Origin: Pseudomonas sediminis
GTDB lineage: Bacteria > Pseudomonadota > Gammaproteobacteria > Pseudomonadales > Pseudomonadaceae
DNA: 64,000 nt
Assembly (NCBI RefSeq): GCF_002741105.1
Contig: NZ_NIQU01000006.1
Span: 1-64,000 of the forward strand
Direction of reading: 5' to 3'
Both the position numbers and the translations under genes were made by a program. How positions within the stretch are numbered: the stretch's first letter is position 1; each line of letters begins with the position of its first letter. Below the pieces are notes generated by a model. That model did no database searches and was not told where the DNA came from. It worked only from the letters and a program-made list of their open reading frames with translations. Shown in pieces: positions 30,399 through 38,376 of the stretch.

Positions 30399-31346
30399 AT
30401 GCAAGCTCTGATTGCCCTCAGCCGTTTCATCGGCAACACCTTCGCCATCTGGGTGTTGCTGTTCGCCGTCATGGCCTTCTTCCAGCCCAGCTGGTTCCTG
30501 CCGCTGACCGCCTGGATCGTGCCGCTGCTCGGCCTGATCATGTTCGGCATGGGCCTGACGCTCAAGGGCGCGGACTTCCAGGAAGTCGCCCGTCGCCCGC
30601 TGGCCGTGCTGCTTGGCGTGCTGGCTCAGTTCATCATCATGCCCTGCACCGCCTGGCTGCTGTGCCAGGCGTTCGCGCTGCCGCCGGAAATCGCCGTGGG
30701 CGTGATCCTGGTGGGCTGCTGCCCAGGCGGCACCGCCTCCAACGTGATCACCTGGTTCGCCCGTGGCGACCTGGCGCTGTCGGTCTCTATCACAGCCGTC
30801 ACTACCCTGCTCGCCCCGCTCGTGACCCCGGCACTGATCTGGATGCTGGCGTCGGAATGGCTGCCGGTGTCGTTCAGCGCCATGTTCATCTCCATCCTCA
30901 AGATGGTGCTGCTGCCTATCGCCCTCGGTCTGATCGCCCAGCGCCTGCTCGGCGAGCGAGTGAAGACCGCCGTCGAGGTGCTGCCGCTGATTTCCGTGGT
31001 GAGCATCGTCGCCATCGTCGCCGCCGTAGTCGCTGCCAGCCAGGACAAGATCGCCGAATCGGGCCTGCTGATCATGGCCGTGGTGATCCTGCACAACGGC
31101 ATCGGCCTGGGCCTGGGTTACCTGGCCGGACGCCTGTTCGGCATGTCGCTGGCGCAGCGCAAGACGTTGTCGATCGAAGTCGGCATGCAGAACTCCGGCC
31201 TCGGCGCGGCCCTGGCCAGCGCGCACTTCAGCCCACTGGCCGCCGTGCCCAGCGCTCTGTTCAGTGTTTGGCACAACCTGTCCGGCCCGTTGCTGGCGAC
31301 CATTTATCGTCGAATGAGTCAGAGCTCGGAGAAGGCCGCCGACTGA
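30399..31346 (+). CDS. Bile acid:sodium symporter family (BASS) transporter
   Basis: This 315-residue membrane protein has about ten helices. BASS-family sodium-site and crossover motifs are visible: LIMFGMGLTLKGADF, GVILVGCCPGGTASNVITWFA, and SIEVGMQNSGLGAALA. In bacteria such proteins carry keto-acids, pantothenate or other carboxylates with sodium, so the substrate is open. It stands alone between hexR and the guanidine switch. Confidence 0.9.
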   Translation: MQALIALSRFIGNTFAIWVLLFAVMAFFQPSWFLPLTAWIVPLLGLIMFGMGLTLKGADFQEVARRPLAVLLGVLAQFIIMPCTAWLLCQAFALPPEIAVGVILVGCCPGGTASNVITWFARGDLALSVSITAVTTLLAPLVTPALIWMLASEWLPVSFSAMFISILKMVLLPIALGLIAQRLLGERVKTAVEVLPLISVVSIVAIVAAVVAASQDKIAESGLLIMAVVILHNGIGLGLGYLAGRLFGMSLAQRKTLSIEVGMQNSGLGAALASAHFSPLAAVPSALFSVWHNLSGPLLATIYRRMSQSSEKAAD

Positions 31347-31389
31347 CCCAACGCCTCGCACCAATCCAGGGCACCTTGCCCCGGATACG

Positions 31390-31483
31390 CCAATATGCAC
31401 AATATTGGCGCACGCGAGGACGACCTCCGCACCCTGAGCCCAGGGTGGCTCATCCGGGGGACGGCCCCTTCAGCCACTGGAGG
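31390..31483 (+). ncRNA. Guanidine-II (mini-ykkC) riboswitch
   Basis: Two short stem-loops carry the diagnostic ACGR loops: GAGG-ACGA-CCTC (31416-31427) and GGGG-ACGG-CCCC (31457-31468). Between them is a further hairpin (ACCCTG-AGCC-CAGGGT, 31431-31446), and an upstream one is at 31390-31408. The 3' strand of the first stem contains CCTCC (31424-31428), complementary to the GGAGG Shine-Dalgarno (31479-31483). Guanidine binding should therefore free the ribosome site, the known mechanism of this class. Confidence 0.88.
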
Positions 31484-31488
31484 TGACC

Positions 31489-31803
31489 ATGTCCTGGATC
31501 ATTCTGTTTCTCGCCGGCCTGTTCGAGGTCGGCTGGGCCATCGGCCTGAAATACACCGAAGGCTTCACCCGCCCCTTGCCAACGGCGCTGACTGTCTGCG
31601 CCATGTTGGTCAGCCTCGGCCTGCTCGGTCTGGCCATGAAGGAGCTACCGCTGGGCACCGCCTACGCCATCTGGACCGGCGTCGGCGCCGTGGGCACGGT
31701 GATCGCCGGCATCATCCTGTTCGGCGAGTCGATGGCGCTGCTGCGCCTGGCCAGCGTGGCGTTGATCGTCTGCGGCTTGATCGGGCTCAAGATGAGCCAC
31801 TGA
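31489..31803 (+). CDS. gdx: Guanidinium exporter Gdx (SugE), SMR family
   Basis: This 104-residue small multidrug-resistance protein has four membrane helices. The essential E13 in helix 1 is present in [15 protein letters not shown]. The ATG at 31489 has GGAGG five bases upstream, and a GTG two codons earlier overlaps that site. The guanidine-II riboswitch upstream identifies it as a guanidinium/proton antiporter that removes guanidine, rather than a general drug pump. Also known as sugE. Confidence 0.93.
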   Translation: MSWIILFLAGLFEVGWAIGLKYTEGFTRPLPTALTVCAMLVSLGLLGLAMKELPLGTAYAIWTGVGAVGTVIAGIILFGESMALLRLASVALIVCGLIGLKMSH

Positions 31804-31823
31804 GAAAGCCGGAACTCAACTTC

Positions 31824-31916
31824 GTGGGAGCGGCTTCAGCCGCGATTCGCCGCTACGACTGCAGGGATGCAGGAGGTAGAGCGAAGCAGGATGCCCGAGC
31901 CGAAAGCCCCTCCCAC
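31824..31916. repeat. REP doublet, second half degenerate
   Basis: GGGAGCGGCTTCAGCCGCGA (from 31826) and a partial inverted partner (AGCCCCTCCCAC, 31905-31916) lie between the convergent gdx and LplT-PlsC genes. Confidence 0.8.
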
Positions 31917-31926
31917 ACGCCCCTCG

Positions 31927-33801
31927 CTATCGCCAATCCCCGCGCAACTCGGCCACCCGCGCCTGCAACGCCTCGCGCTTGGCCTGCTCCGGCGCAATCG
32001 GCGCTCCAGCCACCAGGCACACCCGCGACCACAGGCGCTTGAACAGCCCTTTGTGCGGGTCGCGACTGAAGAAGCTGCCCCACAAACCTTGCAGCGCCAT
32101 GGGAATTACCGGCACCGGGTTCTCTTCGAGAATGCGCTCGACACCCGCCTTGAACTCGTCGATCTCACCATCGCCGCTCAGCTTGCCCTCGGGGAAGATG
32201 CACACCAGCTCGCCATTGCGCAGGTACTCGGCGATCTTCTTGAAGGCGGCGTCGTAGATCAGCAGGTCCTCGTTGCGACCGGCAATCGGCACGGTACCTG
32301 CGGTGCGGAAGATGAAGTTGAGCACCGGCAGATCGTAGATCTTGTAGTACATGACGAAGCGCACCGGCCGGCGAATGGCGCCGCCGATCAACAACGCATC
32401 CACGAACGACACGTGGTTGCACACCAGCACCGCCGCACCCTCGTCGGGAATGGCATCGAGCCCCTTGTGCTCGACCCGGTACATCGAGTGCCCCAGCAGC
32501 CAGATGAGAAAGCGCATGCTGAATTCGGGGACGATCTTGAAGATGTAGCTGTTGACCGCGATGTTCATCAGCGACACCACCAGGAACAGCTGCGGAATCG
32601 ACAGCCCGGCGACGCTGAGAAAGAGAATCGCGACGATGGCCGACGCCACCATGAACAGCGCGTTGAGGATGTTGTTCGCCGCGATCACCCGCGCCCGCTC
32701 GTGCTCGGCGGTGCGCGACTGGATCAGCGCATACAGCGGCACGATGTAGAAGCCGCCGAACAGACCGATGCCGAGAATGCAGCCGAGAATCCACCAGGCT
32801 TGGCCGTAGCCCAGCAGCGCCAGCCAGTCGTGCGGCGCAGCAGCTTCGGGGAAACCGCCGGAGAACCACCACAGCAGCATGCCGAACAGGGTCAGGCCGA
32901 TGGAGCCGAACGGCACCAGGCCGATCTCCACCTTGTGCCCGCTCATGCGCTCGCAGAGCATCGAGCCCAGGCCGATGCCCAGCGAGAACACGGTGAGAAT
33001 CAGCGTCACCACGCTTTCGTCGCCGTACAGCCACTCCTTGGCGTAGGCCGGAATCTGCGTCAGGTAGATCGCGCCGAGAAACCAGAACCAGGAGTTGCCC
33101 ACCAGCGAGCGCGACACCGCCGGACGCTGACCCAGGCCAAGCTTCATGATCACCCAGGACTGACGAAAGATGTTCCAGTCCAGCGGCAGTTCAGGCATGG
33201 CAGCCGAAGCCTTGGGAATGCCATGGCTGGCCAGGTAGCCGAGCAGCGCCACACCGACCACCGAACCGGCGACGATGGGCGCATAGCTGCTGCTGGCCAT
33301 CATGATGCCGGCGCCGATGGTGCCGGCCAGAATCGCCAGGAAGGTGCCCATTTCCACCAGGGCGTTACCGCCCACCAGCTCCTGCTCCTTGAGGTGCTGC
33401 GGCAGGATCGAATACTTCACCGGGCCGAACAGCGCCGACTGCGTGCCCATGGCGAACAGCACAGCGAGCATCAGCGGCAGGTTGTCCAGCAGCACCCCGG
33501 CGGCGCCGGCGAGCATGATGCCGATCTCGGCGAACTTGATCTTGCGGATCAGCGCGTCCTTGGCGAACTTCTCGCCAAACTGCCCGCCGAGGGCAGAGAA
33601 CAGAAAGAACGGCAGGATGAACAACAAGGCGCAGAGGTTGACCAGCAGATCGCGGTCGGCGCCCGTGTTGAGCTTGAAGAGGATGGCGAGAATCAGCGAC
33701 TGCTTGAAGATGTTGTCGTTGAAGGCGCCGAGCAATTGCGTCACGAAAAACGGCAGAAAGCGCTTCTTGCCGAGCAGGGCGAACTGCGATTGTTGGGTCA
33801 T
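31927..33801 (-). CDS. MFS transporter fused to PlsC acyltransferase (lysophospholipid recycling)
   Basis: This 624-residue protein has an N-terminal MFS part of about 12 helices (about 1-410; starts FLPFFVTQLLGAFNDNIFKQ, the LplT hallmark) and a C-terminal glycerophospholipid acyltransferase (about 420-624) with NHVSFVD (HX4D), GTVPIAGRNE and IFPEGKLS. It should flip and re-acylate lysophosphatidylethanolamine at the inner membrane. The E. coli system uses separate LplT and Aas; here the Aas-type acyl-ACP synthetase domain is absent, so the acyl donor must come from elsewhere. The chosen ATG has GAGGA upstream. Confidence 0.88.
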   Translation of the reverse strand: MTQQSQFALLGKKRFLPFFVTQLLGAFNDNIFKQSLILAILFKLNTGADRDLLVNLCALLFILPFFLFSALGGQFGEKFAKDALIRKIKFAEIGIMLAGAAGVLLDNLPLMLAVLFAMGTQSALFGPVKYSILPQHLKEQELVGGNALVEMGTFLAILAGTIGAGIMMASSSYAPIVAGSVVGVALLGYLASHGIPKASAAMPELPLDWNIFRQSWVIMKLGLGQRPAVSRSLVGNSWFWFLGAIYLTQIPAYAKEWLYGDESVVTLILTVFSLGIGLGSMLCERMSGHKVEIGLVPFGSIGLTLFGMLLWWFSGGFPEAAAPHDWLALLGYGQAWWILGCILGIGLFGGFYIVPLYALIQSRTAEHERARVIAANNILNALFMVASAIVAILFLSVAGLSIPQLFLVVSLMNIAVNSYIFKIVPEFSMRFLIWLLGHSMYRVEHKGLDAIPDEGAAVLVCNHVSFVDALLIGGAIRRPVRFVMYYKIYDLPVLNFIFRTAGTVPIAGRNEDLLIYDAAFKKIAEYLRNGELVCIFPEGKLSGDGEIDEFKAGVERILEENPVPVIPMALQGLWGSFFSRDPHKGLFKRLWSRVCLVAGAPIAPEQAKREALQARVAELRGDWR

Positions 33802-34009
33802 CGTCCATGGTCCTCGCGGGGTTCGGTTTTGCCCGCACAGGCATTTGACTGCAAATCCCCCCATGAAAGCCACAGGGCAAATGCGAATGCCTTGGCTAAC
33901 GAGGAGGTAAGACTGTTCATTTAAAGATGCGCGCTTAGCTCTCCTCTCCCCAGAGGGACGAGGGGGCTAATCGCGTTCCACCATTTCTTGTGTGAACAGC
34001 ACTACCTTT

Positions 34010-34070
34010 GTGGGAGGGGCTTCAGCCGCGACAGCAACCGCAAAAAGCTCGCCGCTGAAGCGCCTCCCAC
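34010..34070. repeat. REP doublet
   Basis: GGGAGGGGCTTCAGCCGCGA (from 34012) faces an inverted partner ending GCGCCTCCCAC (34070). It lies in the 540-base gap between the divergent LplT-PlsC and phosphopantetheinyl transferase genes. Confidence 0.88.
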
Positions 34071-34126
34071 ACCCGAGTGCGCCTTCACGGCCCCGGCCCA
34101 GCAGGGGGCGCCGCCAAACGCAGCGC

Positions 34127-34158
34127 AAAAAAAAACGGCAGCCCAATCGGGCTACCGT
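34127..34158 (-). terminator. Rho-independent terminator of the candidate sRNA
   Basis: Ten-base-pair stem with one mismatch at the C-A position, loop of four, then nine Us in minus-strand RNA. It faces away from the phosphopantetheinyl transferase gene and so does not belong to it. Confidence 0.85.
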
Positions 34159-34264
34159 TCTCGAACTCGGAGAAAACGTCAGTGCCCTCGCACTGACTAC
34201 AACCTCACCTGCACTCCCTGGGGAATGCCAGCGCAGTCTGACAAAAGCCAGCCTCAGCGTCCGT
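34127..34264 (-). ncRNA. Candidate small RNA with its own promoter and terminator
   Basis: On the minus strand there is a promoter-like pair (TTTACA at 34298-34293, spacer 16, TAACAA at 34276-34271) and, about 100 bases on, a strong terminator: ACGGTAGCCC-GATT-GGGCTGCCGT (34158-34135) followed by nine Us. Inside is a perfect 8-bp hairpin with loop GAGG (34178-34197) and a smaller one at 34158-34174. No reading frame fits. The next gene on this strand starts 325 bases later past a REP, so a separate sRNA is the simplest reading. I do not recognise it. Confidence 0.45.
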
Positions 34265-34341
34265 TTAGCTTTGTTACCTGCCTGCAAAGAAATGTAAACG
34301 GCAGATGACTGCACGGTCCGCCGCGCGGCACAATCGCGCCC

Positions 34342-35046
34342 ATGAACGCTCACCACCCTGCCTGCTGCAGCCCGCTCGACACGCACAACCCGCTGCCAAA
34401 CTCGCTTGCCGGCGCGCAGCTGATCAGCACCCGTTTCGACCCCACCCTGTTTGCCGAGGACGATTTCGCTCGCTGCGATATCGCCCCGGTGCGCGGCGTA
34501 GCCAAGCGCCAGGCCGAGTATCTGGCCGGACGCCTGTGCGCCCGCGAGGCGCTGCGCCGCGTGACCGGCCAGCCCTGCGTGCCGGCCGTCGGCGAAGACC
34601 GCGCGCCGCAGTGGCCACGTGGCGTGGTCGGCTCCATCACCCACGGCGACAACTGGGCTGCTGCACTGGTCGCCCAGCGTGAACAATGGTGCGCCCTGGG
34701 CCTGGACGTCGAGCGCCTGCTGCCCGCAGAGCGCGCCCAACGCCTGCAGGGCGAAATCCTCACTCCCGCCGAATTGCAGCGCCTGTCGGGCCTGGACGAC
34801 GAGGCCCGCGCCACGCGCATCAGCCTGACCTTTTCGCTCAAGGAAAGCCTGTTCAAGGCGCTCTACCCGCTGACCCTGACGCGTTTCTATTTCCATGACG
34901 CCGAGCTGCTGGAGATGGACCACGACAGCGCACGCCTGCGCCTGCTGATCGACCTGCACCCGGAATGGCGCACGGGCGCCGAGCTGGATGGCCAGTTCGC
35001 GCTGTTCGATAACAAGGTGCTGAGCCTGGTGGCCGTGGCGGCGTGA
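34342..35046 (+). CDS. 4'-phosphopantetheinyl transferase (EntD/PcpS type)
   Basis: This 234-residue Sfp-superfamily enzyme transfers phosphopantetheine from CoA to acyl and peptidyl carrier proteins. Motifs are in order: LAGRLCAREAL (CoA binding), VGSITHGD, GLDVE (D122 and E124, magnesium) and FSLKESLFKAL (E and K, residues 164-173). The position near nrdAB matches my memory of pcpS in P. aeruginosa, which serves fatty-acid and siderophore carriers. The start has only a weak ribosome site. Confidence 0.9.
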   Translation: MNAHHPACCSPLDTHNPLPNSLAGAQLISTRFDPTLFAEDDFARCDIAPVRGVAKRQAEYLAGRLCAREALRRVTGQPCVPAVGEDRAPQWPRGVVGSITHGDNWAAALVAQREQWCALGLDVERLLPAERAQRLQGEILTPAELQRLSGLDDEARATRISLTFSLKESLFKALYPLTLTRFYFHDAELLEMDHDSARLRLLIDLHPEWRTGAELDGQFALFDNKVLSLVAVAA

Positions 35047-35077
35047 TCATGCAGCACCCACCATGCGTGGATAACTC

Positions 35078-35220
35078 GGTGCGCGCGGCGCACCCTACAA
35101 AGCAGGCGGTCGCAGCGTAGCCCGGGTGAAATCCGGGAACAGGTCGCCGGCCAGCCCCGGATTGCATCCGGGCTACGAGAAATTCGGTACGCTGTTGCGT
35201 AGGGTGCGCCATGCGCACCG
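35078..35220. repeat. Cluster of four short palindromic repeats
   Basis: GGTGCGC-type repeats at 35078-35098 and, inverted, 35199-35220 flank two inverted CCCGG-type repeats (35117-35137 and 35155-35177). They fill the gap between the convergent phosphopantetheinyl transferase and histidine-kinase genes and form a nested symmetric block. Confidence 0.85.
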
Positions 35221-35241
35221 GGGTCGACACAAGGCCGTGCC

Positions 35242-36849
35242 CTACTCTCCCTGACGCCGCGGCCACACCAGGCTGAAACGCGCGCCACCGAGGCTGTCGC
35301 TGCGACCGATTTGCGCCCGGCCGCCATGCCAGTAGATGATCCGGCGCACGATAGACAGGCCCAGGCCATGCCCGCCAGAGGCCCGTGTGCGGCTGTCGTC
35401 GAGGCGCAGGAAGGGGCTGAACAGGCGCTCCCAGGCTTCTTCCGGCACGCCCGGGCCGTCGTCCTCGACGTCGATACGGCAACGCTTGTAGCCGACCTGG
35501 CAACTGATCAGCACCTTGCCTTCGGCATAGCGCATGGCGTTGCTGACCAGATTCTGCAGCGCGCGGTGCAGGTAGCGCGGCTCGGCCTCGACCCAGCAGG
35601 CGCCCTCGGCCTGCACGCTGAGCACCGCACCCGCCTCCACGCGCACCTTGTTGCTCAGCGGCGCCAACTCGTCGATCACCTGATCGATCAGTGCCTTGAG
35701 CTCCACCTGCTGGAAATTCAGCGCCGGCGAACCCTGCTCCAGGCGCGCGTAAGTCAGCATCTCGTCGACCAGCTTGTCGAGATCCTGGATATCGCTGTCC
35801 ATGCCGTCCATGTACTTGCGCCGGGCATTTTCACTCGGTGCATCGGCGATCATCTCCAGGCCGAAGCGCAGCCGCGCCACCGGCGTGCGCAGCTCGTGGG
35901 ACACCGCGCGTACCAGCTCGCGCTGAGTGCTCAGGGAGGTCTGCAGGTGCTCGGCCATGGCATTGAAGCTGCTGGCCAGGCGCCCTACCGAGTCCGCGCC
36001 GCGCGTCGGCACGCGCGCATCCAGGCGGCCGCTGGCGATGTGCGTGGCCGCGCCCTCGAGCGCACGCAGGCGCTGCTCCAGCGAGCGCACCAGCAGATAG
36101 ACGATCAAGCCGATCAGGCTCAGCCCCAGCGCACCGATCAGCACCAGCAACTGCGGCGGATAGGGGTTCATCTGATACAGCGGGCCGATTTCAAGTACCC
36201 AGGGCGTATCGACGATGCCGGAGAACACATAGATGGAGTCGCCGCCCTTGCCTAGCGCCATCACCGTATCGCCCTCATCGATGCGCCGCCGCTGGTCGAG
36301 GTCGATGGTGGCGTCCTCCAGGCGTACCAGTTGCAGGTTGAAGCCGAACTGCTTGGCTGCCTTCAGCTCGGCCAGGCGCTGCGGCTGCTCTTCCACCGGG
36401 TAACGGATCAGCTCGTCGATCAGCAGGTAGTTGGTAGCCCGCGCCAGTTGCTCGCTGATCTGCTGAATCTCACCGGTCAGCAGCAACGGCTGCTTGCCGT
36501 CGAGCAGGCCATAGACCTTGGCCGAGTGCGGGCCAGTCTGCTGCACCAGCACGTGGCCGCGCTGCAGGCGGTTGCGCTCGCTGCTTTCCAGCGGCACGTC
36601 GCTCAGGGCCTGCAGCTCCAGCGGAATGCCAAGCAGGCGCGACCACACCACCAAGGCGCGCCTGCGTTCCACCTCGTTCATCGGCAGCAGGTTGTCCGCC
36701 ATCAGGCGGAAGGTGCCGCGCGCCAGGCCTTCGCGGTACTGGTCGCCGCGCACCTCGTTGACCAGGTGCAGGGTGCCGACGCCCAGCAGCGCCACCAGCA
36801 CCAGCGCGGCGAGCATGCCGCCATAGATACGCAGGAAGATGGAATTCAT
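35242..36849 (-). CDS. Sensor histidine kinase (RstB-like)
   Basis: This 535-residue membrane kinase has helix 1 (about 8-30), a roughly 200-residue periplasmic domain, helix 2 (about 233-254), HAMP, a HisKA domain with the phosphorylated H318 in RAVSHELRTPVARLRFG, and an HATPase domain (LVSNAMRYAEG, DDGPGVPEE, GGHGLGLSIV). It starts 10 bases after the response-regulator stop and is co-transcribed with it. The order next to nrdAB matches the P. aeruginosa PA1157-PA1158 region as I recall it. The stimulus is not known. Confidence 0.9.
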   Translation of the reverse strand: MNSIFLRIYGGMLAALVLVALLGVGTLHLVNEVRGDQYREGLARGTFRLMADNLLPMNEVERRRALVVWSRLLGIPLELQALSDVPLESSERNRLQRGHVLVQQTGPHSAKVYGLLDGKQPLLLTGEIQQISEQLARATNYLLIDELIRYPVEEQPQRLAELKAAKQFGFNLQLVRLEDATIDLDQRRRIDEGDTVMALGKGGDSIYVFSGIVDTPWVLEIGPLYQMNPYPPQLLVLIGALGLSLIGLIVYLLVRSLEQRLRALEGAATHIASGRLDARVPTRGADSVGRLASSFNAMAEHLQTSLSTQRELVRAVSHELRTPVARLRFGLEMIADAPSENARRKYMDGMDSDIQDLDKLVDEMLTYARLEQGSPALNFQQVELKALIDQVIDELAPLSNKVRVEAGAVLSVQAEGACWVEAEPRYLHRALQNLVSNAMRYAEGKVLISCQVGYKRCRIDVEDDGPGVPEEAWERLFSPFLRLDDSRTRASGGHGLGLSIVRRIIYWHGGRAQIGRSDSLGGARFSLVWPRRQGE

Positions 36850-36859
36850 GGCCGCCCGA

Positions 36860-37621
36860 TCAATCGCGCAGGATCGGCGGCGCATCACCGAACGGCAGCG
36901 CTTCGGCGGCCTCGGCGACGAACAGGTAGCCCTTGCTGCGCACCGTCTTGATCATCCGCGGATGCATCGGGTCATCGCCGATCTTCGGTCGAATGCGCGA
37001 AATGCGCACGTCGATGGAGCGGTCCTGGCCGTCGTACTCGATACCGCGCAGGGAATTGAAGATCTCCTCGCGCGACAGGATGCGCCCGGCGTTGGCCGCC
37101 AGCAGCCAGAGCAGATCGAACTCGGCGCTGGTCAGCTCGATGCCCTGCTCGCCCAGCCAGGCTTCGCGCATGGCGCTGTCGATAGCCAGCGCACCAAACT
37201 GCAGACGTCGCGGCTGACCTTCATCACGCTCGCTTTCGCTGCCCTCACGGCGGCGCAGCAGCGCACGAATGCGCGCCAGCAGCACACGCGGGCGCACCGG
37301 CTTGCACACGTAGTCGTCGGCCCCCATCTCCAGGCCCAGCACCTGATCCATGTCGTCGGTACGCGCGGTCAGCATCAGGATCGGCCCCTTGTAACCGCTG
37401 CGTACCTTGCGGCAGATGCTCAGACCGTCTTCACCCGGCAGCATCAGGTCGAGAATCACCAGGTGCGGCTGCTCGGCGAGAATCCGCGCCGCCGCACGCG
37501 CGCCATCGGCTTCGATGGCCACACGCAGACCGTTGCCCTCCAGATACTCGCGGGTCAACTGCGCCAAGCGCTGGTCATCCTCGACGATCAGAATCTGCCA
37601 CGCTTCTTGTTCCACACCCAT
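36860..37621 (-). CDS. OmpR/RstA-family response regulator
   Basis: This roughly 253-residue regulator has a receiver domain with phospho-acceptor D58 in VILDLMLPGEDG and K107 in DYVCKPVRP, then a winged-helix output domain ending SIDVRISRIRPKIGDD and KTVRSKGYLF. The start is one of two close codons: ATG 37621 touches the AAGGGG ribosome site, and a GTG two codons on has better spacing. It forms a two-gene unit with the kinase. Confidence 0.92.
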   Translation of the reverse strand: MGVEQEAWQILIVEDDQRLAQLTREYLEGNGLRVAIEADGARAAARILAEQPHLVILDLMLPGEDGLSICRKVRSGYKGPILMLTARTDDMDQVLGLEMGADDYVCKPVRPRVLLARIRALLRRREGSESERDEGQPRRLQFGALAIDSAMREAWLGEQGIELTSAEFDLLWLLAANAGRILSREEIFNSLRGIEYDGQDRSIDVRISRIRPKIGDDPMHPRMIKTVRSKGYLFVAEAAEALPFGDAPPILRD

Positions 37622-37746
37622 TCCCCTTCGCATAGCGGCAAGCGCCGCAAACACCGTCGCCATTCTAGGGGCTGAGCGCGTCCCGGCGCGAGCGGCAAAC
37701 CACCGCCCAGGCCTGGCGCCGGGTTAAGCACAGCACATGCCAAAAG

Positions 37747-37760
37747 CACTATATATAGTG
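37747..37760. promoter_or_regulatory. NrdR box, distal
   Basis: CACTATATATAGTG is a perfect 14-base palindrome matching the core of the NrdR box (ACACWATATATWGTGT). It lies 617 bases before the nrdA start and about 126 bases before the response-regulator start on the other strand. Confidence 0.8.
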
Positions 37761-37892
37761 GTAGTCTGTGCGCCGCCGAACAGCTTCGCCAACTCGCTGA
37801 AATCCTTCCCCCAGGGGCGACGAACGGTCATTGGTAGCCAGAGCCAGAGAACACGCGGGCTACGCCGCCAACACCCACAAGGCACTCACAGC

Positions 37893-37901
37893 TTATCCAC
37901 A
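37893..37901. promoter_or_regulatory. DnaA box
   Basis: TTATCCACA is an exact match to the high-affinity DnaA box, between the two NrdR boxes. DnaA control of nrdAB is known in E. coli. A single box may be chance but its place here is apt. Confidence 0.55.
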
Positions 37902-38165
37902 GGCAGTTCTTTTTTTAGCGCCTTGCAATGCCTCCAACAGCGCACTATCTTGTATCCCCATCGCGCAGTACCCACCAGATGTTGGGTTACTGCAGAAAAC
38001 CGGACACAAAAAGAACGAATCGCGCAAGCCCTTTTCGCAGGGTTTTCCAGGTGTCCCGGCTAACCGTTTCGCCCTAGCCCAGGCCTGGCCTGGGTTACAG
38101 CCGCGCAGCAACGCCAGACGTTGCGTGTGAGCTGGTCAGACTGCGGTCTTATCCGCCAGTCGACC

Positions 38166-38177
38166 ACTATATGTAGT
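38166..38177. promoter_or_regulatory. NrdR box, proximal
   Basis: ACTATATGTAGT differs from the distal box by one base. It lies 200 bases before the nrdA start. NrdR usually binds two boxes close together; here they are 418 bases apart. Confidence 0.78.
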
Positions 38178-38376
38178 AGGCGGGGTGTGGTAATGCCCCG
38201 CTGTGACTTATGCGCCAGGACGGCACTTGAAGTCGTGCCTAACCTGCCCGCTCTTGCGACACCCGTACCCGGCCCCGCTGCCGCGTGCGGTTCAGTTGTT
38301 AATGGAATGAACGGCGGACAGGGCACAGTTTCTAATCGTGACGTCCAACCAAAAATTACAGAACACGGAGATCTCC

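Noticed and set aside
31867-33924. Open frame of 685 codons on the plus strand opposite the LplT-PlsC gene
   Set aside because: The predicted protein is rich in His, Gln and Arg with no domain, typical of a shadow frame; the minus-strand protein has clear MFS and PlsC motifs.
37664-38376. A possible gene in the 700 bases before nrdA
   Set aside because: Short open frames there have no domain or ribosome site; the region holds NrdR and DnaA sites and is best read as regulatory.
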